Of a stretch of 64,000 nt of DNA, positions 7,678 to 15,243 are shown piece by piece (the stretch's first letter is position 1; each line of letters starts with the position of its first letter). Where the stretch lies: the NCBI RefSeq assembly GCF_021245725.1, contig NZ_JAJGSX010000002.1, positions 1 to 64,000 of the forward strand, written 5' to 3'. Both the position numbers and the translations under genes were made by a program. The notes beneath the pieces are model-generated. The model saw only the letters and a program-made list of their open reading frames with translations. It was not told the origin of the DNA and made no database searches. The DNA is from Pseudonocardia sp. TRM90224 (GTDB taxonomy: Bacteria; Actinomycetota; Actinomycetes; Mycobacteriales; Pseudonocardiaceae).

Positions 7678-8513
7678 CGCATGCGCTGAGCCCGCTCGCC
7701 CGCGAGCGGCGGGCCTATCGCCGTTCGCGGGCGCGGCGCTCGACGCTGGTCGCGCTGCTCTCCACGGTCGTCGTCGCGGCGGCGATCGGCGTCGCGGTCA
7801 CGCAGTCACCCGGCTGGCCGCGCGTGCAGGTCACGTTCCTCGATCCCGCTTCGGCGTGGAGATCGCTGCCGACCGTGCTCGAAGGGCTCTGGCTCAACGT
7901 CCGCGTGCTGGTCGTCGCGGAGCTCGGGATCCTGGTGCTCGGCCTGCTCATCGCGGTGCTGCGGACGCTGCGCGGCCCGGTCTTCTTCCCGGTGCGGGCG
8001 CTGGCTACGGGGTACGTCGACCTCTTCCGCGGCATCCCGCTGCTCATCGCGCTCTACCTGATCGGCTTCGGGCTGCCGGCGCTGCGGCTGCAGGGCATCC
8101 CGACCGACACGGCCGTGCTCGGGTGCGTCGCGCTGATCCTCGTCTACTCCGCGTACGTCGCCGAGGTGTTCCGGGCCGGCATCGAGTCGGTGCACCCCTC
8201 CCAGCGCGCCGCGGCCCGCTCGCTCGGCCTCACCCACCGGCAGTCGATGCGGCTGGTGGTGCTGCCGCAGGCCGTGCGGCGGGTGCTGCCGCCGCTCCTC
8301 AACGACTTCGTGGCCTTGCAGAAGGACTGCGGCCTCATTTCGGTGCTCGGCGCCGTCGACGCCATCCGGGCCGCGCAGATCGACGCTGCGCGGACGTTCA
8401 ATTTCACCCCGTACGTCGTGGCCGGGCTGTTGTTCGTCCTGCTCGCGATCCCGACGGGACGGATCGCCGACGCCGTCGCGGCACGCGCGGCCCGCCGGCA
8501 GGGGGCCCAGTGA
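7674..8513 (+). CDS. Polar amino acid ABC transporter, permease
   Basis: This 279-residue inner-membrane protein has about five to six helices. The EAA loop that docks the ATPase reads AAARSLGLTHRQSMRLVVLP, followed by QKDCGLISVLG, typical of the HisM/GlnP group. There is a short basic N-terminal extension (ERRAYRRSRARRST). The GTG start overlaps the preceding TGA by 3 nt (GTGA), implying translational coupling. Only one permease gene is present, so it probably works as a homodimer. Confidence 0.9.
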   Translation: MTHALSPLARERRAYRRSRARRSTLVALLSTVVVAAAIGVAVTQSPGWPRVQVTFLDPASAWRSLPTVLEGLWLNVRVLVVAELGILVLGLLIAVLRTLRGPVFFPVRALATGYVDLFRGIPLLIALYLIGFGLPALRLQGIPTDTAVLGCVALILVYSAYVAEVFRAGIESVHPSQRAAARSLGLTHRQSMRLVVLPQAVRRVLPPLLNDFVALQKDCGLISVLGAVDAIRAAQIDAARTFNFTPYVVAGLLFVLLAIPTGRIADAVAARAARRQGAQ

Positions 8514-8523
8514 CGGAGGCGCA

Positions 8524-9288
8524 GTGAAGGAGCAGCAAGCGGAGCTGGTGCTCGACGTGCGTGGGCTCGTCAAGCGCTACGGCACGACGACCGTCCTCGA
8601 CGGCATCGACATCGCGGTCGGCGCGCACCAGGTGGTCACCGTGATCGGGGCCTCCGGCTCCGGCAAGTCGACGCTGCTGCGGTGCGTCGACCTGCTCGAC
8701 GAGGTCGACGACGGGCAGATCCTGCTCGACGGCGTCGACATCTCCGACCCACGTGCCGACGCCGCCGCGGCGCAGCGCCGGATGGCGATCGTCTTCCAGG
8801 CGTTCAACCTGTTCCCGCACATGACGGCGGTCGACAACATCTCGCTGGCGCCCCGCGTCGTGCACAAGGTCGATCCGGGGGAAGCGCACGAGAAGGCGCT
8901 CGACCTGCTGCACAGGGTGGGGCTCGACGGATTCGCCGACGCCTACCCCGACCGGCTGTCCGGCGGGCAGCAGCAGCGGGTGGCGATCGCCCGCGCGCTC
9001 GCTGTTCGACCGCGGCTCCTGCTCCTGGACGAGATCACGTCGGCCCTCGACCCGGAGTTGGTCGGCGAGGTGCTGGCGATCGTCAAGGAGGTCGCCCGCG
9101 GTGGCATGACCATCCTGATGGCGACGCACGAGATGGGCTTCGCCAAGCAGGTCTCCGACCAGGTCGTCTTCCTGGACGAAGGCAAGGTGTGCGAGTCGGG
9201 GCCGCCGGAGCGGGTGCTCGGCGACCCGACGCACCCGCGGACCCGTCAGTTCCTCGCGAGGGTCATCGCGGCCGGCTGGCTCACGTAG
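8524..9288 (+). CDS. Polar amino acid ABC transporter, ATP-binding protein
   Basis: This 254-residue ABC ATPase has all motifs: Walker A GASGSGKST, Q-loop VFQAFNLFPH, signature LSGGQQQR, Walker B LLLLDEITSALDPE and the H-loop ATHEMGFA. The C-terminal RVLGDPTHPRTRQFL is usual for the GlnQ/HisP group. The GTG start lies 10 nt after the permease stop with an adjacent GGAGG. The three genes form a complete importer, and no amino-acid specificity can be read from sequence. Confidence 0.93.
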   Translation: MKEQQAELVLDVRGLVKRYGTTTVLDGIDIAVGAHQVVTVIGASGSGKSTLLRCVDLLDEVDDGQILLDGVDISDPRADAAAAQRRMAIVFQAFNLFPHMTAVDNISLAPRVVHKVDPGEAHEKALDLLHRVGLDGFADAYPDRLSGGQQQRVAIARALAVRPRLLLLDEITSALDPELVGEVLAIVKEVARGGMTILMATHEMGFAKQVSDQVVFLDEGKVCESGPPERVLGDPTHPRTRQFLARVIAAGWLT

Positions 9289-9308
9289 CCCGGCTCGGCC
9301 GGCGGGCT
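9287..9308. terminator. Small convergent hairpin
   Basis: AGCCCG (9287-9292) pairs with CGGGCT (9303-9308), overlapping the end of the ABC operon and the stop of the convergent peptide gene. It is short and has no U-tract, so this is a tentative bidirectional terminator. Confidence 0.35.
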
Positions 9309-9484
9309 CAGCTGTCGCCGCGGCGGCAGCAGTCCGCCTGCTCCGGGACGGCCTGGTGGAACACCGTGCCCTGCGTCGGGAGGCCGACGTTCACCGACTG
9401 CAGACCCGTCCCGAGCAGCAGCGCTGCCGTGAACACCGCTGCGACCGACGCCGCCACCCGCATCATCCTGCGCTCGCTAGTCAT
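9308..9484 (-). CDS. 58-residue exported peptide coupled to the upstream HTH/TPR regulator
   Basis: The peptide has a signal-like N-terminus (MTSERRMMRVAASVAAVFTA, then ALLLGTG) and a polar tail that ends in FHQAVPEQADCCRRGDS, with adjacent Cys residues. No family is recognised. The ATG is preceded by GGGGGA and overlaps the regulator's TGA as ATGA, so it is translated only after the regulator. A small exported peptide encoded directly behind a TPR-containing regulator is the arrangement of peptide-pheromone/receptor pairs. That role is an inference; a short secreted or membrane peptide of unrelated use remains possible. Confidence 0.7.
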   Translation of the reverse strand: MTSERRMMRVAASVAAVFTAALLLGTGLQSVNVGLPTQGTVFHQAVPEQADCCRRGDS

Positions 9485-12165
9485 GACGTCCCCCAAGCTG
9501 TTCCCTGCCGCACGACCGCCACGGCCGCGCGCTTCGCTGCTTCCAACGCTTGTTCGGCCTGGGTGCGGCCGCGTGAATATCCTGTCATGGCATGCGTGGC
9601 GACGGCGGATTCCGCCATGGCCAGAGCCTCTTTCTTCTGCCCGGCCGCCAGCCTGGCCACCGCAGCCGCGATGCGGCCCTGGCCTTCCGGCACGAGGAAC
9701 CCCACCCGCTCCGCGATGTCGACGGCCTTCTCGGCACTGGCCACGGCCTGCACCACGTCGCCGCGCGCGAGGTACACGCCCGACCTGCCGATGTGGGCCT
9801 GTGCGAGCGCGTACTTGTTGCCGCAGGCCGTCGCCATCTTCAGCGCGTCTTCGAACTGCGGCATGGCCTCCTCGAACCTCCCCCCGGCGAGCAGGACCGT
9901 CCCGACGGTCTCGCAGGCCTGTCCGTGGAGGCGGACGTCATCAACCTCCGCGGCGATGGTGACGGCCCGTTCGGCCAGCTCCGACGCCTGTTGCAGGCGG
10001 CCGGCATCGCGGTGGGCCTCCGCCATCGTCCGCAGGTCGTACCCCTCCTGCGCGCGGTCGGCCAGCTCGCGGTGCACCTGGAGCGCCTTCTCGATGTGCC
10101 ACAGCGCCTCGTCGTGGCGCCCGAGCCCGTTCAGCGCGTCGCCGAGGTCGGTGCGCACCTGCGCGATGACGGTCGTTGCGCCCGACTCGTCGAGCAGCTC
10201 CAGCACGTGGCTGTAGCGCGTCGCGGCGGCTTCCAGCCGCCCGAGCTCGTGGTTCACGGTCGCGATGTTGTTGATGATCGACGCGGCTCCGGCCCGGTCG
10301 GCGGGATCGGCGAGCGCCAGCGCCTGTTCGAGGTGCACGCCGGCCGACTCGGTGTCGCCGCTGAGCCGGTGGATGTTGCCCAGGACGCGGTGGGACGCGG
10401 CCACGCACTCGGTCCAGCCCGTCGCGGAACTCAGTGCAAGGGCCAGCTCGGCGTGGTGGACGGCGTCGGCGTAGCGATCCTGCCGCGTGTACATCCTCGC
10501 CATGCTCAGGTGCGACGCCGCCTGCCCCGTCGGGTCGCCCGCCGATTCGGCCGCGCCGAGCCCCGCGGATGCCACCAACCACCATTGGAGGACGCTGCCA
10601 CGGAGCTGGAGGTAGCCGTGCAACGCGTCGGCGAGCTGCCACGCCGCCCGCGCGGGCCCGGCGTCCGCGGCTCGCAGCACCGCCGTCTGCAGCGCGGGCA
10701 TCTCGGCGTCGATCCAGGCCAGCGCCTCGCGGTGGTCGGCGAACGACACCGCGGCCGATGGGTCGACGGGCAGCCGGAGCACGTCGGAGTACAGGAGCCG
10801 CGCCGCGGCGTCGAGCGCGGCGAGGTAGTGCGCGAGCAGCCGGCGCCACGCGACCGCCCGTTCCTGCTCGGTGTCCTCGCTCGTGAGCCGCTCGCCCGCG
10901 TAGAGCCGGAGGAGGTCGGCCTGCTCGAAGCGACCGGCAACCGGCTGCTCGACGAGGTGCGCGCCGGCCAGCTGCTCCAGCAGCCCCAGCCCGTCCTCGA
11001 CGGAGGAGCCCAGCAGCGCCGCCGCGGTTGCGCCCGTGACGTCGCGCCCCGGTGCGATCGCCATCACCCTGAACAGGCGGCGGGCCGCGCCGGGAAGCGC
11101 CTCGTAGGAGAGGTCGAAGGCCGCCCTGACCATGGCGTCGGTGTCGGCCGGGACGGCGAGCTCGGCCAGCCGGTTGCCGCTGCGCAGCCGCTCGACGAAC
11201 GCCGCGACGTCCCGGTCGCCGCCGAGGATGTTGGCCGCCGCGATCCGCAGCGCCAGCGGCAGGTGCCCGCACAGCCGGGCGAGCTCGGCGACCGCATCCG
11301 GCTCCGCGGGCCCCAGCAAGCGGGTGAGCAGCGCGTTCGAGTCGTCCGGCGCCATGGCCTGCACGGTGAGCTGCGCCGCGCCGTTGCGGGCGACCAACCC
11401 GCGCAGCGACGAGCGACTCGTCACCAGCACCAGGCAGCCCGACCCGCCGGGCAGCAGCGGGCGCACCTGGTCGGCGTTGCCGGCGTCGTCGAGCAGGATC
11501 AGCGTGCGGGTGTCGGCCAGTGTGCTGCGCAGCAGCGCCGACGCCTCCGCGACGTCGGTCGGCACCCGGTCCGGGACGACGTCGAGGCCGCGCAGCAGGC
11601 GGGTCAACGCATCCATCGGGGAGAGCGGCCGAGCACCGGAGTGGCCGAGGAGGTTGAGGTAGAGCTGCCCGCCGGGGAACCGCTGACGCACCCCGTGCGC
11701 CCAGTGCACGGCGAGCGCCGTCTTGCCCACGCCGGGTGCGCCCGAGAGCACCACGATGTTCGCCGCCGCCGGGTCGGCGGCTGCCAGCAGCTCGTCCAGC
11801 GTGCGGACGTTCTCCGCGCGACCGGTGAATCCCGAGACGTCGGCCGGCAGCTGCGCGGGGGCGCGATGGCCGGGAGCGAGCACCTCCGGCACCTCACGCG
11901 CGGTGGACGCCGCCCGTTCCGCCCAGTAGTCGCGCCGCCCGAGCGACTCGAACTCGACCCGTTCAGCGCCCTCGATGCCGAGCACCTCGGCGAGCATCCG
12001 GAGCGAACCGGTGCGTGGGAAGCGCACCCGTCCGCGTTCGAGATCGCGGACCGTGCGCACGGAGAGGCCTGCCCGCTCGGCGAGCTGTTCCTGGGTGAGC
12101 AGCGCCTCGGTCCGCCTGCGACGCAGGACCATGCCGAACGCGACGGCCGCTACAGGACCGGCCAA
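9481..12165 (-). CDS. HTH (XRE) - NB-ARC - TPR transcriptional regulator
   Basis: This protein of about 894 residues is STAND-like. The N-terminal XRE helix-turn-helix contains LLTQEQLAERAGLSVRTVRD, followed by a Pro-rich linker and PADVSGFTGR, which opens the NTPase. The NTPase has Walker A GAPGVGKTALAVHWAHG (about residue 140) and sensor/Walker B TLILLDDAGNADQV. The C-terminal half is a series of TPR-like helical pairs (for example YADAVHHAELALALS and YSHVLELLDE). Such proteins sense a ligand through the TPRs and use ATP to switch DNA binding. The start is uncertain: TTG 12165 has AAAGGGG upstream and keeps the conserved AFG before helix 1; ATG 12132 and TTG 12216 are alternatives. It is coupled to the downstream peptide gene. 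Confidence 0.85.
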   Translation of the reverse strand: MAGPVAAVAFGMVLRRRRTEALLTQEQLAERAGLSVRTVRDLERGRVRFPRTGSLRMLAEVLGIEGAERVEFESLGRRDYWAERAASTAREVPEVLAPGHRAPAQLPADVSGFTGRAENVRTLDELLAAADPAAANIVVLSGAPGVGKTALAVHWAHGVRQRFPGGQLYLNLLGHSGARPLSPMDALTRLLRGLDVVPDRVPTDVAEASALLRSTLADTRTLILLDDAGNADQVRPLLPGGSGCLVLVTSRSSLRGLVARNGAAQLTVQAMAPDDSNALLTRLLGPAEPDAVAELARLCGHLPLALRIAAANILGGDRDVAAFVERLRSGNRLAELAVPADTDAMVRAAFDLSYEALPGAARRLFRVMAIAPGRDVTGATAAALLGSSVEDGLGLLEQLAGAHLVEQPVAGRFEQADLLRLYAGERLTSEDTEQERAVAWRRLLAHYLAALDAAARLLYSDVLRLPVDPSAAVSFADHREALAWIDAEMPALQTAVLRAADAGPARAAWQLADALHGYLQLRGSVLQWWLVASAGLGAAESAGDPTGQAASHLSMARMYTRQDRYADAVHHAELALALSSATGWTECVAASHRVLGNIHRLSGDTESAGVHLEQALALADPADRAGAASIINNIATVNHELGRLEAAATRYSHVLELLDESGATTVIAQVRTDLGDALNGLGRHDEALWHIEKALQVHRELADRAQEGYDLRTMAEAHRDAGRLQQASELAERAVTIAAEVDDVRLHGQACETVGTVLLAGGRFEEAMPQFEDALKMATACGNKYALAQAHIGRSGVYLARGDVVQAVASAEKAVDIAERVGFLVPEGQGRIAAAVARLAAGQKKEALAMAESAVATHAMTGYSRGRTQAEQALEAAKRAAVAVVRQGTAWGTS

Positions 12166-12260
12166 ACCCGGACGCCCCTTTCGCCGGCCCGTTCGGACGA
12201 CCCCCTGTCCGCCCAACTCCTGTCTGGGCAGTCTTACACCTCAGACGGGCCGGGGTAAGC

Positions 12261-12284
12261 ACCGGCAGGAGGACTTCTGCCGGT
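12261..12284. promoter_or_regulatory. Inverted repeat upstream of the HTH/TPR regulator
   Basis: ACCGGCAG and CTGCCGGT, separated by 8 bp, lie 95-120 bp upstream of the regulator start and about 100 bp downstream of the Nudix stop. It could be an operator for the regulator itself or a terminator for the Nudix gene. Confidence 0.4.
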
Positions 12285-12386
12285 CAAACTGCCTGGCGGA
12301 ACCGGGCGCACTGCCGGAGGCTCTGCGAGCGGTTCCCGCCGTGCGGCCGAGGTCTCTGGGGGGTGACCTCGTCCCAGGCGAGGGGG

Positions 12387-12815
12387 TCACCCGACCTCGG
12401 CTGCCGAAAGCCCGATCCGGACGACGCTCGCCAGATCGCGCTCCCCCACCGCGCCGAGCGGCACCCATTCCGCCATGTCGGTGCTCCCGCCCGTCTCGTG
12501 GCGCAGATCCCCGCCGACCACCTCGCCGGTGTAGAGGATCCGCAGGACGTGCACGTCGATCGCGCTGCCGTCGAGCGCGCGCTTCCACATCGTGGTGTCG
12601 ATGCCGACCAGGCCGCCGAGCTCGATCCGGTAGCCGGTCTCCTCGGCCACCTCACGCACGGCGGCGTCCTCGGGGCGTTCGCCGTGGTCGAGGCCACCAC
12701 CCGGCAGCGTCCACCGGTCGCTGCCGGCGAACCGGGTCAGCAGCAGCGCATCGTCGCGAACACAGACGACATAGGCACCGATCCGGGTCTCGCGCGTCGG
12801 TTCCGTCGGCTCCAC
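12387..12815 (-). CDS. Nudix hydrolase
   Basis: This 142-residue protein has a complete Nudix box, GGGLDHGERPEDAAVREVAE followed by ETGY, and the usual opening RIGAYVVCVRDDALLL. Nudix enzymes hydrolyse nucleoside diphosphates linked to another moiety, for example oxidised nucleotides or nucleotide sugars; the substrate here is unknown. The GTG at 12815 is taken because residues before it are not conserved and include the palindrome at 12847-12864. It lies downstream of tadA on the same strand but 105 bp away, with its own candidate operator. Confidence 0.85.
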   Translation of the reverse strand: MEPTEPTRETRIGAYVVCVRDDALLLTRFAGSDRWTLPGGGLDHGERPEDAAVREVAEETGYRIELGGLVGIDTTMWKRALDGSAIDVHVLRILYTGEVVGGDLRHETGGSTDMAEWVPLGAVGERDLASVVRIGLSAAEVG

Positions 12816-12846
12816 GCGCCGAGCGTATGCGGCGCCGGTGCGGGCG

Positions 12847-12864
12847 CCACATGGAACCATGTGG
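12847..12864. promoter_or_regulatory. Perfect palindrome upstream of the Nudix gene
   Basis: CCACATGG-AA-CCATGTGG, a perfect 8+8 bp inverted repeat, is centred about 40 bp upstream of the Nudix start. The size and position fit a dimeric repressor operator; the short loop makes it a poor terminator. Confidence 0.45.
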
Positions 12865-12920
12865 TTGATTTTCATCGTTGTATGACCGCCGCAGGGTTCC
12901 ATGTCGCGCGTTGCGGCGCG

Positions 12921-13385
12921 TCAACGATGGCCGCGGAAGAACGCCTCCATGAGCGCCACCGACTCCTTCGCAAGCACGCCGCCGATCACCTCGGGTCGGT
13001 GCGCGAGCCTGCGGTCGCGCAGCACGTCCCAAAGCGAGCCGACGGCGCCGGTCTTCGGCTCCCACGCGCCGAACACCACGCGGTCGACCCTGGCCAGCCC
13101 GATCGCGCCGGCGCACATCGTGCACGGCTCGACGGTCACCGCCAGCGTGCATCCCGAGAGCCGCCACTCCCCGACCACCGATGCCGCCGCCCGCAGGGCG
13201 AGCACCTCCGCGTGCGCCGTCGGGTCGCCGAGCGCCTCCCGCGCGTTGCAGGCGACGGCCAGCTCGCGCCCAGCGGCGTCGACGACGACAGCGCCGATGG
13301 GGACGTCGCCGGTCTTCGTCGCGTCCGCGGCGACGACCAGGGCACGCCGGACCAGCGCCTCGTCGGAGGCGATGGGGTGGGGCAC
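12921..13385 (-). CDS. tadA: tRNA-specific adenosine deaminase TadA
   Basis: This 154-residue zinc deaminase has the proton-shuttle motif HAEVLAL and the zinc Cys pair in EPCTMCAGAI, typical of TadA. It converts A34 to inosine in tRNA-Arg(ACG), allowing wobble reading. The GTG start lies 3 nt after the stop of its partner gene (13389), so the two are co-translated. The neighbour, a 'tRNA adenosine deaminase-associated protein', is found with tadA across actinobacteria and strengthens this over guanine or cytosine deaminase. Confidence 0.93.
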   Translation of the reverse strand: MPHPIASDEALVRRALVVAADATKTGDVPIGAVVVDAAGRELAVACNAREALGDPTAHAEVLALRAAASVVGEWRLSGCTLAVTVEPCTMCAGAIGLARVDRVVFGAWEPKTGAVGSLWDVLRDRRLAHRPEVIGGVLAKESVALMEAFFRGHR

Positions 13386-13388
13386 GCG

Positions 13389-13910
13389 TCAGCCGACCTC
13401 GGTGACCACTTCGGCGAGCGCGTCGGCGAAGCCGCATCTCCGGCTGATCGCCGCCAGCTGCTCGTCGGGGTAGAGCTCGACCTCCGCTGCGAGCACCTCC
13501 AGCTCGTCGGCCGGGAGTCCCAGGTCGGCGAGGATCGCGAGGTCGCCCTCCGGCCACGGCTCGTCGAGCGCGTCGTCGTCGGGCGGCAGCTCCACACGCA
13601 GGAGGTCGAGCACATCGGCGGCCACGTCGTAGTCGAGCGCCGCGACGGCATCGGACACCATCAGCGAGACTCCACCGGGCGTGGGCCGCAGCAGGACGAA
13701 GAACTCGTCATCGACGTCGAGCAGCCCGAGAACGGCCCCGGTGGACCGCAGTTCGCGCAGCTCGGTGATGGCGGTATCGAGGTCGACGAGCGCATCCGGT
13801 GTCAACCGGGTGCAGCGCCATCGCCCGTCCTCCCGGATCGCCGCAACAGCAAATCCGGGCAGGGCCTGTTCCCGCACGCCCGCGGGCGCCTGGATGCTCT
13901 GCACGGCCAT
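13389..13910 (-). CDS. tRNA adenosine deaminase-associated protein
   Basis: This acidic protein of about 173 residues matches the actinobacterial family that co-occurs with tadA: an N-terminal FAVAAIREDGRWRCTRL, a middle VLGLLDVDDEFFVLLRP and a C-terminal GFADALAEVV. Its biochemical role is unknown; genomic linkage suggests it helps TadA or tRNA recognition. The ATG at 13910 is preferred; an upstream TTG at 13946 lies inside the palindrome 13933-13956. It is the first gene of a two-gene unit with tadA, divergent from the M20 amidohydrolase. Confidence 0.85.
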   Translation of the reverse strand: MAVQSIQAPAGVREQALPGFAVAAIREDGRWRCTRLTPDALVDLDTAITELRELRSTGAVLGLLDVDDEFFVLLRPTPGGVSLMVSDAVAALDYDVAADVLDLLRVELPPDDDALDEPWPEGDLAILADLGLPADELEVLAAEVELYPDEQLAAISRRCGFADALAEVVTEVG

Positions 13911-13932
13911 GAGGCTACGGTAGGCCTCGAAA

Positions 13933-13956
13933 CGGTTGTGGTCCAAACCACAACCG
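13933..13956. promoter_or_regulatory. Palindromic operator candidate between tadA unit and M20 gene
   Basis: CGGTTGTGGT-CCAA-ACCACAACCG, a perfect 10-bp inverted repeat, lies in the 92-bp divergent intergenic region between starts 13910 (-) and 14003 (+). It is placed to control either or both promoters. Confidence 0.6.
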
Positions 13957-14002
13957 TAAGTTGACCCTCCCTACACCTCTTGTGGGTGCGAGTATCAGGC
14001 GC

Positions 14003-15223
14003 ATGTCACACCGTGCAGCACGGCGGTTCTCAGACCTTCGCACTCAGGCAGAGGCTCTGCAACCGCAGACGGTCGCGCTGCGCAGGGCGCTGCACCGCCA
14101 TCCCGAGCTCGGTCTGAACCTGCCCCGCACCCGCGACGCGGTGGTCGCCGAGCTCGCCGACCTGCCGCTGCAGGTGCACCTCGGGCGTTCGGTCTCGTCC
14201 GTCGTGGCCGTCCTCGACGGCCACCGGCCGGGCCCGACCGTCCTGCTGCGGGGCGACATGGATGCGCTGCCGATGCCGGAGGACACCGGGCTGGAGTTCG
14301 CCTCGACCGTCGACGGCACGATGCACGCCTGCGGCCACGACACCCACGTCGCGATGCTCGCGTCGGCGGCGCGGCTGCTCGCCGAGCGACGCGACCAGCT
14401 GGCCGGGCGGGTGCTGTTCATGTTCCAGCCGGGTGAGGAGGGCTTCCACGGCGCCCGGTACATGATCGACGAGGGGTTGCTCGACCACACGGGTCCTGCC
14501 GGCCGGCCCGAGTCGGCCTACGCGCTGCACATCAGCGCGACCATGCCGTCCGGTGAGCTGCACACCCGGCCGGGCCCGCTGATGGCGGCGGCCGACACGA
14601 TCACCGTCACCGTCTACGGCCGCGGCGGGCACGCGTCGGCCCCGCACGACGCGCTCGACCCGGTGCCGGCCGCCGCCGCGATGGTCGGCGCGCTGCAGAC
14701 GATGCTGACCCGCCGGGTCGACACCCACCAGCCGACCGTGCTCACGATCGCGCACATCACCGCCGGTACGACGACCAACGTCATCCCCGAGACCGCGACG
14801 ATCTCCGGCACGCTGCGCACGCTCTCCGAGCAGGTGCGCGCGCTGATGTACGACGAGATCCGGCGCGTCTGCACGCACACCGCGCAGGCGTACGGCTGCT
14901 CCGCGGTGGTGGAGATCGACCCCGGCTACCCGGTCACCGTGAACGACGACGGCGCGGCCGGCCGGGTCGACGAGCTGGCCGCCACCGTGCTGGGGCGCGA
15001 CGTCGTCTCGACGATGTCGAGCCCGATCATGGGCGCGGAGGACTTCTCCTACGTGCTCGCCGAGGTGCCCGGGGCGCTCGCGTTCCTCGGCGGTTGCCCG
15101 CCGGACGTCGACCCGGCCACCGCGCCGCCGAACCACTCCAACCGCGTCGTGTTCGACGAACCCGCCATGGCCGCCGGCGTCGCGCTCTACGCCGGGCTTG
15201 CGCTGGACGCGCTGGCTGTTTGA
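14003..15223 (+). CDS. M20-family amidohydrolase (hippurate hydrolase/IAA-amino acid hydrolase-like)
   Basis: This 406-residue binuclear metallopeptidase is of the M20D type. Metal ligands are in LRGDMDALPM, HACGHDTHVAML (His/Asp) and FQPGEEGFHGA (catalytic Glu), and the dimerisation domain begins GRGGHASAPHDALDPV. The C-terminal ligand is in PPNHSNRVVFDE. Family members cleave N-acyl or N-aroyl amino acids. The ATG 14003 start leaves only a short tail before the domain. It is followed 20 bp later by an amidase, suggesting a joint role in amide catabolism. Confidence 0.9.
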   Translation: MSHRAARRFSDLRTQAEALQPQTVALRRALHRHPELGLNLPRTRDAVVAELADLPLQVHLGRSVSSVVAVLDGHRPGPTVLLRGDMDALPMPEDTGLEFASTVDGTMHACGHDTHVAMLASAARLLAERRDQLAGRVLFMFQPGEEGFHGARYMIDEGLLDHTGPAGRPESAYALHISATMPSGELHTRPGPLMAAADTITVTVYGRGGHASAPHDALDPVPAAAAMVGALQTMLTRRVDTHQPTVLTIAHITAGTTTNVIPETATISGTLRTLSEQVRALMYDEIRRVCTHTAQAYGCSAVVEIDPGYPVTVNDDGAAGRVDELAATVLGRDVVSTMSSPIMGAEDFSYVLAEVPGALAFLGGCPPDVDPATAPPNHSNRVVFDEPAMAAGVALYAGLALDALAV

Positions 15224-15243
15224 GGCTCAGGCAGGATGGCCTG

